Positions 45,643-53,000 of a stretch of DNA of 64,000 nt are shown piece by piece. The position numbers were made by a program, and so were the translations under genes. Below the pieces are notes generated by a model, which had not been told where the DNA came from, did no database searches, and worked only from the letters and a program-made list of their open reading frames with translations. The stretch comes from Gordonia sp049847105. Its GTDB lineage: Bacteria; Actinomycetota; Actinomycetes; Mycobacteriales; Mycobacteriaceae. Positions within the stretch are counted from its first letter, which is position 1; every line of letters begins with the position of its first letter. Where the stretch lies: the NCBI RefSeq assembly GCF_049847105.1, contig NZ_JBNCNS010000002.1, positions 124,001-188,000 of the forward strand. Direction: 5' to 3'.

Positions 45643-45728
45643 CGATATAGGCGTGGACGACGTGCACCAGAGCGCAATCCCGGGTCGGCCACACGGCCGC
45701 CTTCCCTGAACGAGAGGAACGATCGATC

Positions 45729-45950
45729 ATGACCAATCCATTCGACGACGAGAACGGCCGCTTCTACGTCGTGGTGAACGACGAGAACCAGCATTCGCTG
45801 TGGCCGACGTTCGCCGACATCCCGGCCGGTTGGACCAAGGTCTTCGGCGAGGACAGCCGTGCGGCCTGCCTGGAGTACGTGGAGAAGAACTGGACGGATC
45901 TGCGGCCCAAGAGCCTCATCGACGCGATGGAGGCGGACCGGGCAGGCTGA
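45729..45950 (+). CDS. mbtH: MbtH-like protein
   Basis: A 73-residue protein with the whole MbtH-family signature: NDENQHSLWP near residues 17-26, an IPAGW block near 36, and WTDLRPKSL near 57-65. MbtH-like proteins bind adenylation domains and are needed for folding or activity of many of them, so this one is expected to serve the synthetases around it. The start is supported by a GAGAGGA ribosome site at 45712-45718, ten bases before the ATG. It lies 86 bases after the NRPS1 stop on the same strand and probably shares its transcript. The spacer has only a short hairpin (CGGCC-ACAC-GGCCG, 45686-45699) and no clear promoter. Confidence 0.96.
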   Translation: MTNPFDDENGRFYVVVNDENQHSLWPTFADIPAGWTKVFGEDSRAACLEYVEKNWTDLRPKSLIDAMEADRAG

Positions 45951-45976
45951 CCGGTCGGGCGGGGCCGTGGCGGGAT

Positions 45977-46008
45977 GTCGTGCACACGGCCACGACGGTG
46001 TACACGAC
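45977..46008. repeat. Inverted repeat downstream of mbtH
   Basis: Arms GTCGTGCACAC (45977-45987) and GTGTACACGAC (45998-46008) match at 10 of 11 positions around a 10-base spacer. The repeat starts 26 bases after the mbtH stop and is followed by a short AT stretch (AAATTTT near 46021). It may be a weak terminator of the NRPS1-mbtH transcript, or an operator for the small gene at 46143. The rest of the 192-base gap (45951-46142) shows nothing else definite. Confidence 0.4.
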
Positions 46009-46142
46009 ATCGCCACCGGTAAATTTTCTCGTCGTCCTCCGGTGACAATCCCAGGGAGTATCTGTCATCATTTGCCCACAGCGATTTCCCGGATCCGGAG
46101 GATTGTCGGACGCTTTTTCGGCCGGCGGAGAGCAGGTCAGGA

Positions 46143-46484
46143 ATGGACGGTGACATGGGATCATGGGAATTCCCGCGATTGCGGGCGACGTGCGACGAAG
46201 TCCATCGTCGCGCCGAGGTCACCCCTGGCCTGACGGCGGTCCGACACAGTGGCGACTCGGCGACCTACCAGGATCTGGCCGGCGCCCTCACGAGGTACGA
46301 CCTGGTCGCCGAGAGCAACGGGCTCGGCGTCGGCTCGTCGTTGGTCGCGGCCATCCTGCACTGCTTGCCGCGCATCGGTTCGCTCGACGAGCCGTCGGCG
46401 GTCGCCACCGCGGTGGGCCAGGTGGTGGAGTGGCTCGCACGGGACATCGGTGACGGCTACGGAATGTTGCGCTCGGTCGGCTGA
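46143..46484 (+). CDS. Small protein: A-domain N-terminal stub plus unknown tail
   Basis: A 113-residue protein of unknown function. Residues about 20-60 look like the first part of an adenylation domain: TPGLTAVRHSGDSATYQDL corresponds to the usual TPDAVALxxGDRxLTYxEF. After that it leaves the A-domain pattern and runs into an alanine/leucine-rich, probably helical tail of about 40 residues (SLVAAILHCLPR, then AVATAVGQVVEWLARD). The same arrangement is found at the C-terminus of NRPS2 and the N-terminus of NRPS3. It lacks the ATP- and substrate-binding motifs, so it cannot adenylate; a docking or adaptor role is an inference. The start at 46143 has GGAG at 46127-46130 upstream; ATG at 46155 is an alternative giving 109 residues. 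It converges on the exporter operon with 11 bases between stops. Confidence 0.8.
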   Translation: MDGDMGSWEFPRLRATCDEVHRRAEVTPGLTAVRHSGDSATYQDLAGALTRYDLVAESNGLGVGSSLVAAILHCLPRIGSLDEPSAVATAVGQVVEWLARDIGDGYGMLRSVG

Positions 46485-46514
46485 GGCCGCTCCGCTCACC
46501 GTGCGGTGGCGGCC
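46485..46514. terminator. GC-rich stem-loop at the convergent junction
   Basis: Between the two converging stops, and running into the last codons of the permease gene, CCGC-T-CACC and GGTGGCGG (46492-46512) pair around a GTGC loop with one bulged base. Outer GGCCGC/GCGGCC arms (46485-46490 and 46509-46514) offer an alternative fold. There is no U-run on either strand, which is common in actinomycetes. It may terminate transcription in both directions, but this is read only from the fold. Confidence 0.45.
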
Positions 46515-47317
46515 CTGCGATATCCGTGCAGTGCGGGGTACAGGCAAGCGGCGACGATGAGAACCGTCCAGACGACGATCTTGATCATGTTCTCCGCGAT
46601 GGGGCCACCCGCGGCCAGCGATCGCATCACCTCGATGGCCGGACTCATCGGCTGGTTCTCGACGATGGGCTGCAGCCAACCCGGGTAGGCCTCGACGGGG
46701 GAGAACCCGGAATTGAAGAACATGAGGACACTCGAGACCAGTGACAACAGCGGGACCAGCGGAGCAGAGGGGCGAGCGCTGACCGCGAGGGCGAGCACCA
46801 GCATCGCGTAGGCGACGCCGAACATCAGCGAGACCCCGAAGATCCCGAGGACCGCGACCACACCACCGGTGATGTCGAAGCCGATGGTGGAGCCGACGGC
46901 GATCAGCAGCGCCGTCACCACGACGATGCGGAAGACCTCGCTCAGCAGCCGCGACGTGAGGTCGGCGGCACGGTTGATCGGCAGCACATACAGGCGCGCG
47001 AGCAGACCGGTACCCCGCTCCTGGTTCAGGCGGATGCCGGCGGCCACCGACCCGAACATGGCGCTCACCAGGATCACCAATGGCACGGTGCCGTAGGTGC
47101 TGTCCTGCCCGGTGGCAGTGCCGATCGCATCACCGAGCACCACCTTGAACATGACGAGCGTCAGGAGCGGCACGAGGACCAGCTGGAGGAAGGTGCCCCG
47201 GTCCCGCACCATGACCGAGATCTGACGCCACGCGAGCACCGCGCTCTGCTCGACGAATGCCCGCGCCGACCGTTCGACGGGGAGCCGGCCGACGGGCGCC
47301 GCCGCGACGGTGGTCAT
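46496..47317 (-). CDS. drrC: ABC-2 type exporter permease (DrrC-like)
   Basis: A 273-residue inner-membrane permease of the ABC-2 family, third gene of the operon. About six hydrophobic segments are visible (e.g. VLVPLLTLVMFKVVLG, IVVVTALLIAVGSTIGF, LLSLVSSVLMFFNSGF, VVWTVLIVAACLYPAL). The family motif before the last segment reads SGFSPVEAYPGWLQPIVENQ, then a P-x-S-P...MRSL block, as in Drr-type permeases. The start at 47317 (MTTVAAAP) overlaps the stop of the previous gene by ATGA, indicating translational coupling. A longer open frame runs upstream but is only the out-of-frame image of the previous gene. It probably pairs with the middle permease to export the peptide products of the neighbouring synthetases; the substrate is inferred from position. 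Confidence 0.9.
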   Translation of the reverse strand: MTTVAAAPVGRLPVERSARAFVEQSAVLAWRQISVMVRDRGTFLQLVLVPLLTLVMFKVVLGDAIGTATGQDSTYGTVPLVILVSAMFGSVAAGIRLNQERGTGLLARLYVLPINRAADLTSRLLSEVFRIVVVTALLIAVGSTIGFDITGGVVAVLGIFGVSLMFGVAYAMLVLALAVSARPSAPLVPLLSLVSSVLMFFNSGFSPVEAYPGWLQPIVENQPMSPAIEVMRSLAAGGPIAENMIKIVVWTVLIVAACLYPALHGYRRAATAR

Positions 47318-48108
47318 CGCACCACCCGGCGGACACCCAGCGCCGTGAGCACGCCCCCGGCGACAGCCAGGCCGACACACCACCAGATCGTGGGCGTGAG
47401 CAGGTCGAGGGTGGCGGTGCCGTCGCTGAGCGAACGCATCGCGGTCGCGAACTGGGAGATCGGCTGGTTCCGCACGAACGGCTGAATCCATTCCGGGAAC
47501 TGACTTTCGGGCACGAAGCCGGTAGACAACATGCCGAGGATGAGAATCGGCAGCGAGAGTGCCTGACTGGTGGCCTCCGGGCTGTTGGAGAGCAGCCCGA
47601 CCGCATCGGCGAGGACAGCGATGAGAATGCCGACCACCAGCACGACCGCGAACAACCCGATCGTGTCCAGCACGCCCCCGTTCGGCCGCCATCCCATCAC
47701 CAGGCTGGTCGCGGTCGCGCAGATGATCGAGATGACGAGCAGCACGGTGTTGGTGCCCATCCGGGCAAGGGGAGGGATCACCGGCGGCATCGGGAGGGTC
47801 CGGAACCGGGTGTTGATGCCCTTGGTGGCGTCCACCGCGGACCTCATGGCCGCCGACGACGCGACGAAACTGACCGACTGCAACGAGATGATCGGCATCA
47901 GGAAGTCCGCATAGTCCATCCCCGGATCCGCGTTCATGATCGACCGCAGCGGGACATAGAAGCAGATCGCCAGGAGCACCGGCGCGACGAAGGCGAAGAT
48001 GATCTCACCGTTGCGCACCATCGAGGAGATACCCCGACCGGTCAGCGTCCACCATTGCGCACCGGCCCGGGTCCTGGGCCGGCCGAGGTGTGCCGCCTCG
48101 AGGGTCAT
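47314..48108 (-). CDS. drrB: ABC-2 type exporter permease (DrrB-like)
   Basis: A 264-residue membrane permease and second gene of the operon. The soluble N-terminus (MTLEAAHLGRPRTRAGAQWW) is followed by about six hydrophobic stretches, among them IIFAFVAPVLLAICFYVPL, LLVISIICATATSLVMGW, FAVVLVVGILIAVLADAVGL and WWCVGLAVAGGVLTALGV. It carries the same family block as its partner (STGFVPESQFPEWIQPFVRN, then QPIS...AMRSL), so the two permeases are paralogues and probably form a heterodimer. The start at 48108 overlaps the ATPase stop by ATGA, and its stop overlaps the next start the same way. The open frame upstream of 48108 is a shadow of the ATPase gene. Confidence 0.9.
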   Translation of the reverse strand: MTLEAAHLGRPRTRAGAQWWTLTGRGISSMVRNGEIIFAFVAPVLLAICFYVPLRSIMNADPGMDYADFLMPIISLQSVSFVASSAAMRSAVDATKGINTRFRTLPMPPVIPPLARMGTNTVLLVISIICATATSLVMGWRPNGGVLDTIGLFAVVLVVGILIAVLADAVGLLSNSPEATSQALSLPILILGMLSTGFVPESQFPEWIQPFVRNQPISQFATAMRSLSDGTATLDLLTPTIWWCVGLAVAGGVLTALGVRRVVR

Positions 48109-49529
48109 CCGGCCGGACTCTGCTCGTCGCCGGCGGCCGACACGGCCGTGGTGTCGGCCGGGTCGGTCAGGGCGAGGAAGACCTCGTCGAGGCTCGGGCG
48201 GCACAGCGCCACATCCGACAGCCGGATGCCGGCCTCCTTGGTGCGCTGGACGATCTCGACCAGCGTGTCGGCCCCGGCGGTGGCTGGGACCGTGACAAAG
48301 GTGGCGGCCTCGTCGGGCTCGTGCGCGGGGATCGCGGCGCCGTGCCCGCCGACCGCGATCCCGTCCAGGCACGCGAGCAGTCGATCGAGATCCTCGGGAT
48401 CGGTGGGGGTCACCTGATAATGCGATGCGCCGGTCGCCGTCTTGAGCTCGTCGGCGGTACCGGACGCGATCACCCGGCCCTTGTCGATCACCACGATGTG
48501 GTCGGACAGGGTGTCGGCCTCCTCGAGATATTGCGTGGTCAGCAGCGTGGTCACGCCCTGACGCCGCAGGGACTCGACGAGTTTCCACACCTCCTGGCGA
48601 CTCCGCGGATCGAGTCCGGTGGTCGGTTCGTCGAGGAACACGATCTCGGGTTGCGTGACGAGCCCGCATGCGATGTCGATCCGGCGCCGCATACCGCCCG
48701 AGTACTCGCCGACCTTGCGTTTGGCGGCCGCGGTCAGCTCGAACGATGCGAGCAGTTCGTCGGCTCTCGACCGTGCCACCGCCTTCGACAGACCCATCAG
48801 CCGCCCGAACAGGATCAGATTGTCCCGACCGCTGAGCGCTTCGTCGAGCGCGGCGAACTGACCGGTCAGCATGATCGATCGGCGGACCCCGGCGGCGTCG
48901 GCCACCACGTCGTGGCCGCCGACGACCGCGCTGCCCCCGTCGGGCTTGAGGAGGGTGCACAACATGTTGACGGTCGTCGTCTTGCCCGCGCCGTTGGGCC
49001 CGAGTAGTGCGAGGATGGAACCCCGCGCGACCGAGAAGCTGACGCTCTCGACGGCGACGTTGTCCCCGAATCGCTTGTGCAGGTCGACGACTTCGATGGC
49101 GGGCCGCGCCGTGGAGCCGCCTTCCGCAGTGGGATCGGCGGTGGGATCGGTGTTGCCCGCCACCGGCGACGGTGCCTGCGGTGTCCGGGCATCCGGGACC
49201 GCGTCGGTCTCTGTCGGCGAGGAGGATTCGACGATGTGCCAACCGGACGCCACACCGCGTGGCGGGTCGTCGTCGATCGGCGGGCCACCTTCCTCGGTCG
49301 GCACCGCCTGGACGGGCATCGTCGGCGCCTCATCGGCGACGACCGCCGCGTGTCGGGGTGCCGCGGGTGTGTCCGGGGTCGATTCCACATCCCCGGCGAT
49401 GACGCGAGAGGCGTCGGCCGGAAGCTGCTCGACCGGCCCGTCGGCGGAGGCCGGCGTGCCCGGCATCCCGCCGTGCGTCGTGGACAGGCTGGATCGGGCG
49501 GCCGTCGGCCCGCCGGACTGCTCGACCAT
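48105..49529 (-). CDS. drrA: ABC exporter ATPase (DrrA-like) with long N-terminal extension
   Basis: A 474-residue protein, first gene of the exporter operon. The ATPase part starts near residue 144 and has Walker A GPNGAGKTT (177-185), signature SGGMRRR (277-283), Walker B IVFLDE (297-302) and D-loop GLDPRS. The switch histidine is replaced by glutamine in LLTTQYLEEAD, as in other DrrA-type exporters. The C-terminus has the regulatory-type LSDVALCRPSLDEVFLALT block. Residues 1-143 form an unusual extension rich in P, T, A, D and E, with no predicted fold; typical DrrA proteins lack it. No ATG or GTG near the ATPase start offers a shorter form, and an AGGAG site lies just before the ATG at 49529, so the extension looks genuine. 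It should energise export of the cluster's peptides. Confidence 0.93.
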   Translation of the reverse strand: MVEQSGGPTAARSSLSTTHGGMPGTPASADGPVEQLPADASRVIAGDVESTPDTPAAPRHAAVVADEAPTMPVQAVPTEEGGPPIDDDPPRGVASGWHIVESSSPTETDAVPDARTPQAPSPVAGNTDPTADPTAEGGSTARPAIEVVDLHKRFGDNVAVESVSFSVARGSILALLGPNGAGKTTTVNMLCTLLKPDGGSAVVGGHDVVADAAGVRRSIMLTGQFAALDEALSGRDNLILFGRLMGLSKAVARSRADELLASFELTAAAKRKVGEYSGGMRRRIDIACGLVTQPEIVFLDEPTTGLDPRSRQEVWKLVESLRRQGVTTLLTTQYLEEADTLSDHIVVIDKGRVIASGTADELKTATGASHYQVTPTDPEDLDRLLACLDGIAVGGHGAAIPAHEPDEAATFVTVPATAGADTLVEIVQRTKEAGIRLSDVALCRPSLDEVFLALTDPADTTAVSAAGDEQSPAG

Positions 49530-49763
49530 CGACTGCTCCTATCGGGCCATCTCGGTCGCCCGAGTCGGGGCGGGGTGTTCACCGCCCGTCACGGGCCGCG
49601 CGGTTCCGCATGGATTGTCCGGGGACGCCGGCCCCGTGCCCGTGGGCGGTTTCGTGCGTCCGGTGTGGGCGATGGTACCGAAATTGTCGGAACGGTCTGG
49701 AAAGATTCTCGCTCTCGGACTCGGAATCATTACATCGCCGCACACCGCATTAGTACGTTTGGA

Positions 49764-49777
49764 CGACTTCGAAGTCG
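49764..49777. promoter_or_regulatory. Perfect 14-bp palindrome, candidate operator
   Basis: CGACTTCGAAGTCG reads the same on both strands. It sits near the middle of the divergent region, 234 bases from the exporter start and 254 bases from the NRPS2 start, a position suited to a regulator acting on both. No regulator gene is in the window to pair it with, so the role is inferred from symmetry and place only. Confidence 0.4.
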
Positions 49778-49880
49778 GGCGCGTAACGATCTGGGCCCCA
49801 CTGCCGAATTCCTATCGTGAGCTAGCTGTTTACCAGAGATTCGGATACCCGTGAAAGGGCTCGTACATTCAACCGAATCA

Positions 49881-49910
49881 TGGTGAATTTCGTTCTGAAG
49901 GGTGGATAAT
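49881..49910 (+). promoter_or_regulatory. Promoter-like box upstream of NRPS2
   Basis: A GATAAT hexamer (49905-49910) matches the vegetative -10 consensus at five of six positions and lies 18 bases after a weak TGGTGA (49881-49886) in the -35 position. Transcription would begin near 49917, giving a leader of about 115 bases. The same bases can also be read as a ribosome site and ATG for a leader peptide, so the call is tentative. Confidence 0.4.
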
Positions 49911-49918
49911 GACGCACA

Positions 49919-49950
49919 CTGTTGCGTGGGAACGGAGTTCCCGCGAACAG
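49919..49950. promoter_or_regulatory. 32-bp dyad in the NRPS2 leader, candidate operator or leader hairpin
   Basis: CTGTTGCGTGGGAAC and GTTCCCGCGAACAG flank a GGA centre. The arms pair over 14 positions with one bulged G and one G-T pair. The inner GGGAAC/GTTCCC is perfect. It begins two bases after the predicted transcription start and ends 81 bases before the NRPS2 ATG, a typical place for a repressor site or a 5' RNA hairpin. Confidence 0.5.
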
Positions 49951-50031
49951 ACAGCCCACAACGACCCGAGCGTCGGTTGAACGTCCACCGACGCCGGGCC
50001 GGGCTGGCCGCTGACCTGGGAAAGAGGGGCT

Positions 50032-53000
50032 ATGGGTTCGGTCGAGAACGCCCATGACGCCACTGAGAAAGACACAGAGAGCGGGGCCGAACTGGTCCCC
50101 TTCGCGCTGACCGCCGCGCAGCGCGGGATGTGGTTTGCCGAGAATCTCTCTGCCGACTATTCCGTTACCGTTGCTCAGTATCTCGATATCCGGGACAAAG
50201 ACCGCCCGCTCGATCGTGAGTACTTCCGAGACGCGATCGTCACGAATGCCCGTGAACGTGAGTCCGCCTTCACCCGGATCTTAGAAGTCAACGGCGTACC
50301 GATGCAGATCGTCGATCAGGATCTCGACAACGATCTCGATTTCCTCGATTTCCGCGACCATGCGGATCCCGTCGGTGCCGCGCTCCGATGGATGAACGAC
50401 GACTATCAGCAGCACATGGATCTGCGACGTGACCACCTGGTCGTGTCGACGGTCATCAGGGTCGCCGACGACCGTTCCTTCTGGTATGTGCGGGCTCATC
50501 ACATCGCGATGGACGGTTATGCCGGGCTGACCGGCGTGCTCGAGGTGGTGACCAGGTACAACGCGGCCGTCGAGGGTTCGGAGTTCATCCCGAACCGGGG
50601 CGCGTCACTCGCCGAACTCGTGGAGGACGACAAGAAGTACATCGCCGGTACCCGCCGGGTGACCGACCGCGAGTACTGGGTCGAGCGGGTCCGGGATCTG
50701 CCGGAACGCGTCACGCTTGCACATCGATCGGTGGCCGCGGAGCTGTCACCTCGTAACCTGGTCGCCGGGTCGGAGCTGAGCGCATCCCAGCAGTCCGATC
50801 TCGACCGTGTCGTTGCCGAGGCCAACACATCGGCGGCGGTGCTCCTGACCGCGGGCTTCTCCGCCTACCTGGCCCGGATGGCCGGCACCGACGACGTGGT
50901 GTTGAGCCTCCCCGTGACCGGTCGCTCGACGGCAAAGATCAAGCGCGCCAGCGGAATGCTTGCCAACATGCTGCCGGTTCGGGTCCGCGACGCCTCGCGG
51001 CTGACGATGCGCGGCCTGATCGAACAGGTCCAGCTCGAGCTGACCGGTGCCCTCCGCCACCAGCGGTACCGGTTCGAGGACATCCGCATCGACGCCGGCC
51101 TGCAGGATGCGAACACCGCGTCGTTCGGCCCGATCATCAACCTGATGTTCTTCGACAAGCCGATCGAATTGACCGGTGCCACAGTTGATTACCACATTCT
51201 CACATCGGGTATTCTGGAGGATCTGCGGCTGAACGTCTATCAGGCCAGCCCTGGCGCGCGGCTGGTGGTCGACTTCCACGGCAATCCGAATCTCTACTCG
51301 GCCGTCGAACTCGAGGGGCATCTGCAGCGCTTCATGGCCTTCCTCGACCGCATCTTCTCCGATACGGATCTGCTGATCGGTGACGTCGATCTGCTGCTCG
51401 ACGGTGAGCGCGAGGAGATGGTCGGCCTCGGTATCGGACCACAGGCGACGCCGCCGGATCCCGATGCACACCTGCTCGCCGCCTTCGAGCAGCGGGTTCG
51501 TGACCGCGGCGACGACGTCGCCATCGAGTCCGGAGGACGGCGCTGGAGCTACACCCAGTTCGATCGCCTCCGGACTCTGATCGCAACACACCTGGTCGAT
51601 TCGGGCATCGGCCGCGGCGACCACGTGGTGGTGGCCCTCGACCGCGGCATCGCACAGGTCGCCGCCATCTACGCGACGCTCTCCGTCGGAGCGGCCTACG
51701 TCCCCGTCGATCCTGCACAGCCGCAGGAGCGTCGCCGTCTCATCGCCGAGACCGTCGCCGCCCACCTGATCGTCGACGCGGCACTGATGAGTTCCATCGG
51801 ATTCGACTCTGCCGCAAACAATCCTGCTGCGATCGCCGATCTCGCGCCGGCCCGTGTGACGGGTGGCGGCAGCGAGGCCGCGTACGTCCTGTTCACCTCG
51901 GGGTCGACCGGAACCCCCAAGGGTGTGCAGGTGTCGCACGCTGCAGTGCACAACCGGCTCGCCTGGATGCAGGACAACTACCCGTTGGTCGCAGGCGACA
52001 AGGTGCTGTACAAGACGCCGTTCACCTTTGACGTCTCCGTCTGGGAGCTGTTGTGGCCGTTGGCCCAGGGAGCGCAGATGGTGATCGCCCGGCCGGACGG
52101 ACACCGCGACCCGGAATACCTTCTCGACCTGATCGCCGAGGAGCAGGTGAACGTCCTGCACTTCGTGCCGTCCATGCTCGACGTCTACACCGAGGTCCTG
52201 CAGAACGACGGGCACCTGACACTGCTGCCCCCGACCGTGCGGCGGGTATTCACCTCCGGCGAGGCGCTGCCGCGACTCCTCGCCGACCGCGTGCTGGAGG
52301 GGTCGTCGGCCGAATTGGTCAATCTCTATGGTCCGACCGAGGCCGCGATCGATGTCACCGAGTATCGGGTGGTCGCCGACGACGGCCCGGTGCCGATCGG
52401 CCGGCCGGTGGCCAACACCGACGTCTACGTCCTCGACACGCGGCTGCGGCCCGTTCCCGCCGGTGTCGCGGGCGAACTGTATCTCGCGGGGTGTCAGCTC
52501 GCCGACGGCTATGTCGGTCGGTCGGATCTGACGTCCGACCGGTTTGTCGCAAACCACCTGGGTCCGAACGGTTCCCGGATGTACCGTACCGGCGACCTGG
52601 TTCGCTGGAGCCCCGATGGCCAGCTGCATTACCTCGGGCGCACCGACTTCCAGGTCAAGATCCGCGGGCAACGGATCGAACCCGGTGAGATCGAGTCGGT
52701 GCTCGACAGCATGCCGGGAGTGGATGCGACCGCGGTGGTGCCGCGCACCGACCTGGCGCCGGGACCGGTCCTGGTCGCATATCTGCGGTCCGACGACGAT
52801 TCGGTCAGTGAGGCCGCGGCGCTGTCCTGGTGCCGTCGTCACCTACCGTCGCACATGGTCCCGTCGTCGGCGGTGCTGCTCGATCAGTTCCCGATCAACG
52901 CCACCGGCAAACTCGATCGCAAGCAACTGCCTGCGCCGGACCTGCGTCCGGTCATCGCCTACGAGGCGCCGCGCACGCCGGTGGAGCACACGCTGGCAGC

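Larger units (their letters stand above)
49530..50031. other. Divergent control region between exporter operon and NRPS2
   Basis: A 502-base region without a convincing full-length gene. The part from about 49680 to 49920 is clearly richer in A+T than the surroundings, as expected for promoters. It contains a perfect palindrome (49764-49777), a promoter-like box (49881-49910) and a strong dyad (49919-49950), listed separately. NRPS2 has a good ribosome site (AAAGAGGGG, 49 021-49 029 offset by 1000, i.e. 50021-50029). No clear sigma box was found for the exporter operon on the other strand. A 23-codon reading frame at 49909-49980 lies inside the leader and is discussed among the findings. Confidence 0.7.

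Noticed and set aside
47318..49242. Longer forms of the two permeases starting at 47692 and 49242
   Set aside because: The extra N-terminal sequence is out-of-frame translation of the preceding gene. The proper starts form ATGA overlaps at 47317 and 48108.
49924..49945. LexA-type SOS box in the dyad (GAAC...GTTC)
   Set aside because: The spacing between GAAC and GTTC is three bases; actinobacterial LexA boxes need four, and no SOS gene is nearby.
49539..50055. Minus-strand small frames in the divergent region (49539-49745 and 49822-50055)
   Set aside because: No ribosome site, no recognisable family, unusual composition, and they run across the candidate promoter and dyad.
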